Origin: Pisaster brevispinus
Taxonomy: Eukaryota; Echinodermata; Asteroidea; Forcipulatida; Asteriidae
Length of the DNA stretch: 64,000 bases
Assembly (NCBI GenBank): GCA_023634235.1
Contig: JAMKCF010000011.1
Location: 323,501-387,500, forward strand
Direction of reading: 5' to 3'
Shown here: piece by piece, positions 41,259 to 56,200 of the stretch
Numbering within the stretch: position 1 is the first letter of the stretch
Layout: every line of letters begins with the position of its first letter
Translations under genes and position numbers: made by a program
Notes under the pieces: model-generated
The model's database searches: none
What the model saw: only the letters and a program-made list of their open reading frames with translations
Told to the model about the DNA's origin: nothing

Positions 41259-44200
41259 ATGTTGGTAAGTTAAACATTTTTTCCACCATTAATACAAAAC
41301 AACTTCACTTGGGCTTATTAAGTTATAATATATATATTATTTGCAACTTTACCTGAAAGGCTTAGCATGTTGTGTTGCGATAATCATAACCCTCCCCTCC
41401 CCCAATTCTCTTGACGCGACGGTCGCACATTTTTATTCAGACCGGTCGGTACGACCGTCGATACATCGTAAGAATACAGTGTTACTATTTTATGCTTTCG
41501 AATCGATTAACACAAAACCTGTAGAGGCCTACCTTGTTGTGGGCATCCGTAGCAAAATCTCATTTAATTTTTCTAGAATAGGACAAACAAATTGTGACAC
41601 AAAACTACATCACTGGATAGTCTGATAGTTACTGACGGTGACACTGACAGTCTGTCCTGTAGCCTTCAGTTGTGTAGTAATTTTTTATTGAATTGCTCTG
41701 AACTTTAAAAAAGTAAATAGTCAATATCCAGTGATAAGTATAAACTAGCCCACAGGTTGCCATAGTATGGTTGCATACAATCATGACAATGACTCAAACA
41801 AGACGGTATGATACTCCTGTGTGTTTAGCATAAGCTCAGCAAGTAAGCAATTAAACTCTTGATCTAGTACAGTGACATGTACATGTTAATCTCTTTGAAA
41901 GTTGAGATGAAATTTCCTCAAAAGAGTCACTCAAAGCAAAGCAAACTCGTTGTTTTTCTTGTATGCGTCTGCTGGATGGGGAAGGTGCACGATAAATTAT
42001 GCTGTTCTAGCTCTTTCATAACTTAACTGTGGAAAGTGAATAACATTTTCTTTTGTACCAAGTGGTGTTGGTAGGGGAGGGGGGGGGGGCATGGCGTGAA
42101 ATCTGAAATTTGTATTGAACATTTCCAGAACAAATGTTTCATTTTTCTGCTTTAATGTGATAATTTCATTTTGTAAAAATATTTTTCATTTACATGCAGA
42201 CAATATTTTTTGGGGGGCCAGATTATCTTATAAAAAATGGCATAACAAGAGTGCTGAAAGAAGGCTTAAAAAATGCAAGTGTGAACTTGGCCAGAACTTG
42301 CAGAAGTGCCCCCTAATAAAAATGGTGCACCCCGTGTGCCCCTTAAACTTTTACCTTAATTTTCAATGCTGTTTGTATACCTAAACATGCTTATTCACAG
42401 TTAATATTTAAAACTTGCAGTTGAGTTTTCTTTGTCATACACAGTCTACGATAGCATGGTTACATTAACCACCCAGGTGTCATGTGTCATTTGAGGAGAT
42501 TTGTGTCATATTCAGTGTTTAAACTTTCAACTTTCAGTCTGTGAGACAAACACGATCATCTGCAAATGTCTCTAAGGACAAGCTGATAATAGAAGCATTA
42601 AGCAAAGAGGACCCGGCAAAGACTTTCGTCGTGAAAAACTCTCCAGGCAAAGGTATACATGAGGATGAGCCTATATTTGTTTCAAAAAACTATTTGAACT
42701 ATATCTTTGGCAATAACAATTATTTTCACAAGCATTTGATGTGGTAGTCTGAAGGTTCGATCATCTGAAAGTGGGGTTGAGAGGCAAGGGTGATAGTCAA
42801 ACAGTTGTAGTGGGAAGCATGAAGTCTTGATAGTTTTAAATGTGTGTACCATCTTGCCATGGACTGAAACAACGATGTGTTTACATCTCAAGTTTGCTAT
42901 GGTAAAGATGCGCACAGATACAGTCAATTCTACGTGGCCTTTAAAGCTTTATTGCTGGCTATTGCTGGTAAATTACATGTACATGTTAAATAACTCCTCC
43001 CTTTAGGACCATTGTGTTATGTTCACATTGCCAGTAATATAACGGCAATGGCATGATGGGACTTAAAACCTTTTATTTTACAGTGAAACGTGTCTTTTTA
43101 GTGTTAGTTTCCTAACCTCATGAAGCATATTGTGTCAGAGATAGAATTGTTTTCAAAAATTGCTGCATTGGCTTTTTGGGAGACATTGCAAATTGCAGTG
43201 ATGATTATTGAAGAAAAAATGTGCATTTGGGAGACATTGCAAATTGCTATGTGTTTTGATTATTGAAGAAAAAGTGTACGTTTGGGAGACATTGCAAATT
43301 GCTATGTGTTATGATTATTGAAGGAAAAATGTACGTTTGGGAGACATTGGAAATTGCTGTGTGTTATGATTATTGAAGAAAAGGTGTACATTTGGGAGAC
43401 ATTGCAAATTGCTGTGTTTTGATTATTGAAGAAAAAGTGTACATTTGGGAGACATTGCAAATTGCTATGTGTTATGATTATTGAAGAAAAAATGTACGTT
43501 TGGGAGACAATGCAAATTGCTATGTGTTATGATTATTGAAGAACAAATGTACGTTTGGGAGACATTGCAAAATCCTGTGTGTTATGATTATTGAAGAAAA
43601 AATGTACATTTGGGAGACATTGCAAATTGCTATGTGGTATGATTATTGAAGAACAAATGTACATTTGGGAGACATTGCAAAATCCTGTGTGTTATGATTA
43701 TTGAAGAAAAAGTGTACATTTGGGAGACATTGCAAATTGCTATGTGTTTTGATTATTGAAGAAAAAATGTACGTTTGGGAGACATTGCAAATTGTTATGT
43801 GTTATGATTATTGAAGAAAAAATGTACATTTGGGAGACATTATGTTATGATTATTGAAGAAAAAAATGTACCTTTGGGAGACATTGCAAACTGCACTGTG
43901 CTTTGATTATTGAAGGACAAATGTATTTTTGGAATACATTGCAAATTGATGTGTTATGATTATTGAAGATTAAAAATACAGTTTGGGAGATAAAGCTACT
44001 AACTCTGTAAGATTTTTTGAGGGATTCCCAGATAATATATTAATCTACCGACATCTCAACATGTCTGAAAATCACCCCTTATTGTCAATTTTATACAAAT
44101 ATTGACATAATGTGGCCTGTTTAAACTTGGCTAAAATTCTTAATCAGCGCATACCAAACTTTCCTTTTGGCTTATTTATATTAAAAATTACCTTTGCCTG

Positions 44201-47200
44201 CATACACATAGCATATAAAACAAATTTTCTATTTGGCTGATTGAAAACTATGTACCCGCATTTATACTTCTGCTACGATTCTAGAGAGTAGGGCCTTACT
44301 TAATGTCTATTCAGTTTGGCAACAGACAGATCACATTACGATGGGTCACTCCCGGTTTACTGTATAAACACAACATTAATTTTGTATGTGATGCCATTAT
44401 CATCATTAACAATAAATTGACACAGACTTTTTATTGCATTGTTTCATACACACTTGAAGGTTTAGGAGTCTTTGCCACCAAAGCAATTTCACCTGGACAA
44501 CCTTTGGTTGTCTATGGGGGGAAACTTATAACAAAGGAGGAGGGGGAAAGACTGGAGAACGAGAAAGAGAGTGTCTTTCGCTACTTCTTTGTGTTCAAAG
44601 GAGAGAAACTATGGTATGTACTTTTTTTGAAGTAGTTGTTGTTTAAAGGAGAGAAACTATGGTATGTGTTGTTTTTGAAGTAGATGGATACCTGTAGTTT
44701 CCAACAATTTCCAAGAAAAACAGTTAATTTTTGATTAATATCTACTTTTCCCAATTTTCCTATATTTTGTCTTTTCTTCGTGACCTACTGTACAAGATAT
44801 TTATGGGCAAATAGTGCCTTTAAAATATATTCCAGATTGATAGACATTCAAGTTAAGTCATTTAAGTACTTTTAAAGGTGGCACATGCCCTGTTAAAAAA
44901 AAGTAGATCTTGCTGTGCGTGACAGACACACTTGGTACTCATAATAACTGTAGTGCATGTTTAACAGTGTTTAACCAAACTGGTAGGGTTTTAAATGTTT
45001 TCACAAAATAATGACTTATTAATTCTTGTTTCCATGTGCTCTCTCATTATAACAGTTGTGACGCAACAGAACCATCAAATTTGCACCTTGGACGACTAGT
45101 AAATCACGGCAGAGGCAAACACCAAAATGCTAGGATGAAAGTGTTAGATATTAATGGAGCACCAATCCTATGTCTCTTCTCTCTAAAAGGTTTAAAAAAA
45201 GACGAAGAAGTCTTGTACGATTATGGGATAAAAAATCTTCCTTGGCTTCATAACGCAGGTAAATTATGGGTATATTTTGAAATGTATTTTTGTCTTTGAG
45301 AAAGGAACATCAATAACTCATCACATCCCATTCCTTGGTGGACATTCAAACTTTTAAAACTACCAAAACAATTTGGACTAGGTGGCCCACTTCAGGGTAA
45401 ACCTGCCAAATGAACTTTTCTATAGTTATATTTTCAGAGATTGATTTTTTTCACTAAATGAGTCGATACTTTAGACTGCAAGGGGCCTTAGTTAGCATAA
45501 ATAGTTTTAGTTTCTTAAGTTATACATATGTAATAACTAAGGGTCACTGGCTGTTGTACTGTAGCTGATCTGTTTGGTCTGTCTTTTTAATTTTCCAAAG
45601 AGAAATAAAGCAAAATTTCAGTGGAGAGACAGAAATGTATTAAAAGGACTAATTAATCTGATTTTATATTATAAAAGCAAATTATCCGAATCTGTTTGTA
45701 TTTTTTCACTATTAGGCAGAAACTCCCAAGAAAGTTGTGCTTCTCTAAAACCAGAAAGTGTAAGTGCTTGTTTAAATATGTTGAAATAACTTTAATCCTC
45801 AGTGTTTACATTTTATAACATCACTAAATATACTTATTTGGTTTAGTTCAAATCAAAGAGCTCTGTGCTATTACAATAAATACAAAATGTTATTCTGAAT
45901 GGTTTATGATGTACACTAAAGTCTTACATAAGTTTTGTTTTTTTAACCCTTGGCAGTCAGACAAGCCAATACCACAAGAACATCATCTTCATCAGCCCGA
46001 TGATAATCTTGTTGAGGTTGAGGTTGAACAAGTACATGTACCAGCTGACCCGAGGCAGCTTTCCAGTGTTGTTCAACAGTCAGGTTTGTGTGTGTGTTGT
46101 TGGTTTTGTTTTTGTTTCGTTTGTTGGGATGTTTTTTGTTTGTTTGTTTGTTGGGGTTGTTGGGGTGTTTGTTTTTTTGTTTGTTTGTTTGTTTGTTGTT
46201 GTTACTGCTGTTGTTGTTGGGGGTGGTGGTGTTGATGTTGTCGTCGTCGCCGTCTTCGTCGTCGTCGTCGTTGTTGTTGGGTGGTGTTTTTTTTTTTTTT
46301 TTTTTTTTTGGGGGGGGGAGGGGGGGTTGGTTTTGTATTAGTGTAAGGTGTGTGTAATTATACCATAGCTCTGATTATACTATATGATGTAGCACCCCAC
46401 ATATAAAGAGGAAAGCAGTAGACAACTTCTTCCCTGCAGACCATGGATGGCACTGCAGAGAATGTTTCTGAAGAATTCAGCTATGACCAGCAATGACCTA
46501 TGGACCATGGGCCTTCTAGGCGACTGTGCTGCTAATCTCTAGAGTCTAATTTTCTGGGATGGTTTGGCAACGGTTACAAAGGCACATGTACTGCAACAAA
46601 CCCTTACTTTAGAAATTTCAGGCTTCTAAGGAACTGCCACTGCTGCACTACACTAATAGCCCCTCATCAGCTAGTCTACACAGCTTTAACAGTAAAACTA
46701 TGAAAGGCTACACACCATCGGCCAACACAAGCTCATTCAGTACACAGTATGTACAACCACATCATACGTCCGAATGAATGTACACAGGCGAACCGATCTC
46801 TGATTTCTCGTACACACCATGCACAACACTTATTTCAAAGCCTTTCCAACGATGGACATGTTGATAAGCGCAGCCCGTGACATGCTTTTGGAGATCACTA
46901 CATTAATTGTGGTCTACTACACTTTGTGAGCGTTGCTAGCCCTCTGTCCCATCACAGTATACTCGATCTTGTGCATAGACACATTCGCTAAATTGCTCAA
47001 TATTGTTGGATATAACAGGTATGATAAGTAAATTGTTTGAATTTTTATTCAACAGGCAGCAGCATCAACAGGTTCCAAGAAAGTTGTCCATTCCTGAAGC
47101 CTGAAAATGTGAGTGTTGAGATAGCTTAAATATACGACAACGTAGCCTATGCGTGAATACATGTAGACCCACATGTATATCACTTGACATTATAAAGTGC

Positions 47201-50200
47201 ACAAGCACTGCCTTTTGCAACAAGTTAATGCATTGAATGGTACATGTACATCAATAGAAACCATAGATACTTAATATAAAAATTGTTTTTGATGCCTAAA
47301 ACACTTAATTAGCAATGAGACTATTTGAAATTGCAATAGTTCAAGAGGCTTTTTCTGAAACTGCTGATGTGTGCAAATGATTTGCACACATTGCAACCTT
47401 TGTCATAGGTGGAATTGGAGGGTGACACACTTGCAATAAAATCTGCATCTTGACCTCTGTTCCAACAACTTTGTTGTCTTCTCATTTCTAATTTCAAGTG
47501 CAGACTTAGTTCAACGTTCATATACACAAGACAATAAAGGCAATTAGGCTTTATGATCAGCATGCCCATACTATGCCCATAATATGTTATTCTGAATGAT
47601 TTATGGTGTACACTAAAGTCTTACATAAGTTTTGTTTTTTTAACCCTTGGCAGTCAGACAAGCCAATACCACAAGAACATCATCTTCATCAGGCCGATGA
47701 TAATCTTGTTGAGGTTGAGGTTGAACAAGTACATGTACCAGCTGACCCGAGGCAGCTTTCCAGTGTTGTTCAACAGTCAGGTTTGTGTGTGTGTCTGTTA
47801 CGTTGGTTTTGTTTTTGTTTCGTTTGTTGGGGTGTTTTTTGTTTGTTTGTTTGTTTGTTGGGGTTGTTGGGGTGTTTGTTTTGTTTGTTTGTTTGTTTGT
47901 TTGTTGTTGTTGTTACAGCTGTTGTTGTTGGGGGTGGTAGTGTTGATGTTGTTGTTGTCGCTGTCGTCGTCGTTGTTGTTGGGTGGTGGTTTTTTTGGGG
48001 GGAGGGGGGGGGGTTTTATATTAGTGTAAGGTGTGTGTAATTATACCATAGCTCTATGATTATACTATATGATGTAGCACCCCACATATAAAGAGGAAAG
48101 CAGTAGACAACTTCTTCCCTGCAGACCATGGATGGCACTGCAGAGAATGTTTCTGAAGAATTCAGCTATGACCAGCAATGACCTATGGACCATGGGCCTT
48201 CTAGGCGACTGTGCTGCTAATCTCTAGAGTCTAATTTTCTGGGATGGTTTGGCAACGGTTACAAAGGCACATGTACTGCAACAAACCCTTACTTTAGAAA
48301 TTTCAGGCTTCTAAGGAACTGCCACTGCTGCACTACACTAATAGCCCCTCATCAGCTAGTCTACACAGCTTTAACAGTAAAACTATGAAAGGCTACACAC
48401 CATCGGCCAACACAAGCTCATTCAGTACACAGTATGTACAACCACATCATACGTCCGAATGAATGTACACAGGCGAACCGATCTCTGATTTCTCGTACAC
48501 ACCATGCACAACACTTATTTCAAAGCCTTTCCAACGATGGACATGTTGATAAGCGCAGCCCGTGACATGCTTTTGGAGATCACTACATTAATTGTGGTCT
48601 ACTACACTTTGTGAGCGTTGCTAGCCCTCTGTCCCATCACAGTATACTCGATCATGTGCATAGACACATTCGCTAAATTGCTCAATATTGTTGGATATAA
48701 CAGGTATGATAAGTAAATTGTTTGAATTTTTATTCAACAGGCAGCAGCATCAACAGGTTCCAAGAAAGTTGTCCATTCCTGAAGCCTGAAAATGTGAGTG
48801 TTGAGATAGCTTAAATATACGACAACGTAGCCTATGCGTGAATACATGTAGACCCACATGTATATCACTTCACATTATAAAGTGCACAAGCACTGCCTTT
48901 TGCAACAAGTTAATGCATTGAATGGTACATGTACATCAATAGAAACCATAGATACTTAATATAATAATTGTTTTTGATGCTTAAAACACTTAATTTTCAA
49001 TGAGACTATTTGAAATTGCAATAGTTCAAGAGGCTTTTTCTGAAACTGCTGATGTGTGCAAATGATTTGCACACATTGCAACCTTTGTCATAGGTGGAAT
49101 TGGAGGGTGACACACTTGCAATAAAATCTGCATCTTGACCTCTGTTCCAACAACTTTGTTGTCTTTTCATTTCTAATTTCAAGTGCAGACTTAGTTCATT
49201 TACACAAGACAATAAAGGCAATTATCATAATCGGCATGCCCTTAATATTTTATCTACCAAAAAGTCCTGTTGCAAACATGTTCAGATTTTCGTTGAAAAA
49301 GATTGATTTAGTTGGTCGTAGAATTAAGCTTCTTGTGTTTGTGTTTTCTTGGCAATTATTCAAATTGATATATATTAAAATCTTACATACATTTTGCTTT
49401 TTAACCCTTGGCAGTCAGTCACTGAAGAGCCAGTGCTACCAGATCATCATCATCAACCTGATAACCTTTCTCAGGTGGGCAACAGTGCTGATGAGCATTC
49501 TGATGACTTGAGCAGGCTGCTCTCCTGGGTTCAACTTAATACAGGTTGGCCTTTATTCTTACAAGTACAAGTTTTAGTTTTTTGTATTAAACAAGGAAGA
49601 TAGTGGCAGCACTTTAAGAGTAACTAATACATAACAAACTGCATGAACTACTTCATCATATTCATTGCATCTGATAAAGTTAAATGTTGTTACGAAAGCT
49701 CATGCAGTTTTTGTATGTGACGTCAGTTACTACACCTTACTTGTTTTATCTATCAGACTAACACGGCTATCTCTATCATCATATACTTTTATGAACATGC
49801 CTTTTTTATAAGTGTCAATGTTTAGTTTTAGCACTGATTTTGTGCTTTTCTTGATAAAATAGAAGTGCGCATTTAATTTGTCCTTCGTTGATCTAGGGTA
49901 GGAAAATACATAAATACACCAGGACCTTGAAAAATTGTATACAACACATAAAGTGTACTTTGATTATACCAATGCATTCGCCCCTTTTGAATGCTGCCAA
50001 CGATACAGGATGAGGGGTGGGTTATGACAGCTTTTTTCATATTCATTGCACATATCACTATCAATTCCCCTCTGTACAATCTTGAAAGTGAAACTTTATA
50101 CAGCTCTTACTTAATTGTTTGCACTCGTAGTAAAATTTGTTTGCCCATGACCATTAACATCAAGGTCATCATCTCAGTTGCTCAAAACCTACCCATGTAC

Positions 50201-53200
50201 ATGTTGTAAATGCATACTTGTTTTTTGTTGTTGTTGAACAGAAAACAGCTCCCAAGAAAATACAAGTACAAGTAGTCTTCCTTCCTGTTCCATGAAGCCG
50301 GAAAATGTGAGCATTACTTTGAATTGTTAGAGCATGTATATTATACTACTGCAATTAGCTTCTTTTTTTTATTATTCAATGATTCAGTTCCCCCACCCTA
50401 ATCCATTTTTATTTTATTTATTTATTTTTTTTTTTTTGGGGGGGGTATAATTTCTGTAAACAAAGTATTGTTTTAATTGCAAATTCAAAAGTACGAACAA
50501 ATTTTGCCTCAAAAGTCTTTTTATAAAAAAGTATGAGCATTAGTAACACTGATAATCTTGTGTTGTAAAACATTACCAGTTTTGTGTGTGGGCAGAATTT
50601 TTGGGAAGATACACAAAGTAAAAAAACAAGAGTGCAAACATAAAAAGGAAGCAAAACACATTGGTATTGGTATAAAATAAAGCTTTTCCTTTTTTGTGTG
50701 CATTTAGTGAGCAATTGTTCTGAATGATGTCCACTACAATCTTACATAAGTTTTGTTTTTTCAACCCTTGGCAGTCAGACAAGCCAATACCACAAGAACA
50801 TCATCTTCATCAGCCCGATGACAATCTTGTTGAGGTTGAAGTTGAACAAGTACATGTACCAGCTGACTCGAGGCAGCCTTCCAGTGTTCAACAGTCAGGT
50901 TTGTTTGTTTTTTCTTTCTTTGCTTTGCTTTTTTCCCTTTAGTTTGTTTTTTAAACAATACTCGTTGTTATTTTGTTTCACCCCTCCCTTAATGACAACA
51001 AATTTCCAACAGTCTTCTTGCTAAGACTTTGATTTGGATTCAATACATGTGCATTATACAGGTGAGTTGTTGTGACATAATTTGTTAAGACATCAGAAAC
51101 ATGCCAAAATATACAAAAAATTAGTGCTGTGTCCGATGATTAGAATATTTTCATGAGTGGAAAAAATGTTTTTTCCCAATCAAGGAGAGTTTAATTGACA
51201 ATTCAATTTTTTCAACAAATGAAAATACTCTTAACCATTGCACAAATGCAATCCATCCAATATTGTGCTTACACAGCATTCAAATTAAGCAGATATTTGT
51301 CATTTAATGGGAGGATAAAACTATCATAAAAAAAACCCCAAAACATCCAAGATTGTATTCTTCCATCCACTTTGAGGATAGTGTACGTGTTGTGGTCAAG
51401 TGTAAATAGTCAACAAGCATAGCATGCAGTAGTAAAATAACCCAGGATGGAATGAAAATTCTCAGTGAATAGTCCTAAAATGCATGCTTATACAGGCCAT
51501 GCAATGGTTTGAGAAATGCCACGTGACCTTACAGTCCTGTTAAAGTACAAAGAGTTCTACTTACATGCTGTAGTTGTTGTATAACACATCTTGGCATCGA
51601 AGCAACCGTCCTCATATATTGTTCGTGCATGTGACTTACAAGTACAAATATGCAATTTACAGCTACTAAAGTGCTCTATATTGTTTGATTAAAGAGTGAA
51701 TTGTTTGCATGTGTTTCCCAACAGGCAGTAGCTCACGAGAAATCTACTTAAAAGGTCTTCCTTTTCTGAACCCTGGAAATGTGAGTATTTATTATCTTAA
51801 ATTGATTTGAATAAACTCTATACATCACAGAAAATTGACTAAAAAAATGCTAAGAAACTCTGTATAATACTTTGTGGCTACATTATAGCTAAGAAGGAAC
51901 AAGAAGCAACATACAGAGTAGCCTTGTCCAAGGCTCTTTACGCAAGCACCCCGCTTTGAATTCACCAGGAAGCATAACAATACTAGCACGGTACTGCAGT
52001 ACTTGATATACAGTATACCGTGGGGTCGAAGCATGGTTTTTCAACCTCGTACCAAAACACGAGGCCGAAACAGAGCCTTGTTCCCACTGTAAAAAAGGTC
52101 AGATTGTGGGCGGAGTTGCTTTATGCTAATATTTCCCGAAGGTGTAAGCTCATTGGTTAAACACATATCATTACGTCATAGCGAGAGTTTATGCTTGGAC
52201 GATTATCTGCTTAGTACAGCAAGTGAATATTCAATATCCGATTTAGCGCTGGAATCCCTGCGCAAAGATAAAGAAAAACATAAGCTGCCGTTTACAATGG
52301 AAACAAGGCTCTGTTTCGGCCTCGTTTTTTGGTACGAGGTTGAAAAACCATGCTTCGACCCCACGGTATACTGTATATCAAGTACTGCAGTACTGTGCCA
52401 GTATTGTTATGCTACCTGGTGAATTCAAAACGGGGTGTTTGCGTAAAGAGCCTTGGACAAGGCTACAGACGGAGAGGAAAAATAGATCTGGGGATAACCC
52501 CAGACATTGAGTTTCACCCTCCTTCAAATGTATCAAGTGCAGTTTCGCCACCACTCACCGAATTGGACTTATTGCCCACATGCCACGATGCCAGAAGTCC
52601 CGCTCTAACTAGAGTGACTGCATATACATTATAATTTATCAAAACATTTTAATGTTTCGATAAATTATAATGTGTATTTTGACTCTACAATTATAAACAT
52701 TTAAAAATGTTTATAATTGTAGAGTCAAAATAGACACATACGAAAGTATGCATCCATGCATGACTTTGAAACAGCTAGTGAAAATCCGGATATTGTTAGA
52801 TGGTGTTGTCATGTTTGCTAGTCTGTCATTTAAAATGATGTGTATTAAAATCTCTTTTTTTTCAACCTTACAGCCAGTCACTTTGAAAGAGGCAAATGAT
52901 CATCAGGGCCTGCTTTGTGTACCATCTACAACTACTAGTACCACAGCTTCAGACATAAGTGAATCTGATTCTGATGATTCAACCTATGTGTGCTCTTCTG
53001 ATGACAGTGATGATTCTGTTACTGAGTCGGTGAGCTTCCCATTAGTCCATGGGACACAACCTGTTAAGTCAATGATCTTACCTCCAGTAGCTGAAGCCAT
53101 TACTGAGGCTAAATCTACATGTGCATCTAAATATGTGAAGCCCAAGCGAATGTGTCCCTTCTGCAGCAAAAGCATCCAAGAAAAACTAGCAAGGCACATA

Positions 53201-56200
53201 TCAACGGTCCACAAAAGTATCAAATCAGTTTCTGACGCAATGAAGCTTCCAAAACTAGAAAGAGATGCTGTATTTGATGGTTTTAAGAAAAGGGGAATCT
53301 TCATCACAAACAAGGAGCAACTGAAAAAATCCACACCAGTCTACCAAAGAGAGAGGAGAAATCTGAGCAGTGATGACAGGCTTGTCATCTGTGGCCTCTG
53401 TAGTGGATTTTATTCAAAGAGGTGTTTTAAAAAACATAAAAACAGATGTCAAGGTGACTCTCTTTCTGCGGCATGCTCTATACCTCTTTCGATGTTGATA
53501 ACTGGTGATGATATTTCTGATGAGTTTAAAAGAGAAATTTTGTGTAAGTTTCGCAACACAGATGTAGGGGAAGTTTGCAGAACAGACCCAGTTATCCTTA
53601 ACATTGGGCAGCAGCTTTGGAGAAAAGGGAAGAACAAAAAAGATAAGGTGACCGAAAAGAAAAAATCTGTGATGGCAGACATGAGAAGGCTCGCCTCATT
53701 ATATGTTGTCTACAAAGATCAAGAAATAGAGTCAATTGATGCAGGGAAACAGACAGTTGGAGACATGTTCAAAAGAGAGAACTTTAAAGCATTGAGTAAT
53801 GCAATCGATGTGTACACAACCCATGCCGAGTCCACTGGAATTAAAAGTGGCCTCAAGTGTGCCCTCTATTACTTGATAAAGAAGGCATGCAAGATCATCA
53901 AATCTACCCATCTGATGGAGGGTCGGGATGATGCTGCCGCAGAAATAGACAAGTTCATTCCTGTATTTGAGCTCAACCATGAGTTTATTTTTGGGGATGC
54001 GACTTATGAAATAAACAACAGACGCCAAAAGATGCTGCGAAAACCAACAGAGCTACCTTTAGAGGAGAACGTCAAGAAGCTCAGAATTTACACAATCAAC
54101 AAGGTGGAACAGATGTTGGCTGACGACTTCCTTGTCTGGGATTCTCATAACTTTAATGCACTTCGAGACCTCACTGTTTCTAGGCTTACGATGTTCAATG
54201 CCCGCAGAGGCGGGGAACCATCCCGCTTAAAAATAGCAGAATGGCAGGAAGCAGAAGACCGTCAGTGGATTGATCAGCAGAAAGCAGACAATCTGCATGA
54301 CCCACTTGACAAGTATCTCATTTCCAATCTCAGAGTAACGTACCAGACTGGAAAGGGTAACAATCACTTGGTGCCTGTCCTTTTCCCATCCGACACAGTA
54401 GAAGCCATGAAGAAATTGACAGACACTGAAATCAGATCAACTGCAGGTGTCAGAGAGGACAATTTGTATGTGTTTGCTTGTGTCCAGGGATCATCTACAC
54501 ATGTAACAGGGTGGCTTGCTCTGAATAACATATGCAGTGAAGCAGGAATCGAGTCCAAAACAAATCTCACAGCTACAAAAAACAGACACCGCATTAGCAC
54601 ACTCTATGCGGCCCTTGAGCTTCCAGAGCAGGAAAGGGATCTGTTTTTTAAACACATGGGGCATTCTGGCAACATAAACCAAAACATCTACCAAGTGCCT
54701 CCAGCTATAGCGGAAGTCATAAAAGTTGGGAAGCAACTTTTGCAGATTGATAAAGGTAAATATTCATTGCCTCACACTTTTAATGGTAAGGGAAGTTATT
54801 GAAACAACTACGGAAAACTTTGAATAAAGACATTTGAAAAACTTCTGCAACTGACTTGTCTCATGTCGACAACAGAATCAAAATGAAAAGTGTAATCCTT
54901 GGTTAACATGATGTTGACGAATGATTGCCCTAGTCAGGCAAATAAGTACAGTTTTGTGATTTTCAATTTGTGAGCATTTGGTTATTGTTTTGTTAAGTTG
55001 ATATTGTTTGAAATAAAGTTGTTGTATATTTTCCCAACAGGTAGCAGAGTCAGGTCCCAAGAAAGTCATCCTTCCCTGAAGCCCGAAAATGTGAGTGTAA
55101 TTTAAATCTATAGAGTGGTACATGTTTACATTACAGAAACTGATTTATTTGGGAGAAAAATCTGTGCAGCCACATGGCTAGATATCTTTAAAAGATGATT
55201 GACATTTAAAAAGCTGATTTTTCTGGGTTCGATCCGAAATTGTATTAATTTTTTCAATGAGAGACACATACTAAAAGCACCATGCAAGATGGCATTAAAA
55301 AATCAGCTTTTGCTCAAAAAAGCCATTAGAAAAATATGAACAATTTAGTAACATTGTCTGGAAAGAGTTTGTGTGTGTCTGATCATACATGTACAGTACA
55401 TGAATCTTGGGTATTCACTTAAGTATTCACTCATAAAAGTGTCCATTTTTAGATGGATTATGTTTAAATTTGTCAGTGACACCACACAGTAATATGCATG
55501 CAAATTATTTGTAAAATTTAGCAATAAAATAACTTACATGACAGCTATAATTGAACTTCTTTTCATTACAAAACGTCTCTCAAAACTACTGTGCTTTGAG
55601 ATGCTTTTTCTCATTGAGAGACTCGATACTTTGAACTTGATATGTTGTTTTTGACACTGCTATGAACTAAATTAATCAGTGATAATGGAGAAAAGATAAG
55701 TTTTAGTTTGTGACAAACTTGAACCGATTAAAGTAAAACACTTTTGTATTTCATGACTGCCAATTTTTTTGAAATTGGCAGAAAAAATACATGTGTTTTT
55801 TTATTGTGTTTTTTATTTGTGCATTTGAGCAGAACTTTCACGAAACATTACATGGAGCGTGAGTGCTACTTAATGAAAATGGGAAATTTCACTTTTGGGC
55901 ACAGCAAAGGTTACTATGAATAATTAGTGTAATTAATAAATAAAGTAAAACTCTTTAAATTTGTAACTGCTAAAACTGTAGGCATTGATGAAGAAGTTTT
56001 GGGGAGATACACAAAGTAAGGACAGTGCAAAAACGAATAAGAAAAACACAAGGGATCGGTAAAAAAATACAGCTGTATAAACAAAAGAGGGACAATAGGT
56101 TGCAGGTGTTGTATACAGAATGATGTATCTTAAAATGTAAAATGTTTTTACCCTTGGCAGTCAGTCGTTGCATTGAAAGAGCCAATCTTATCACAAGATT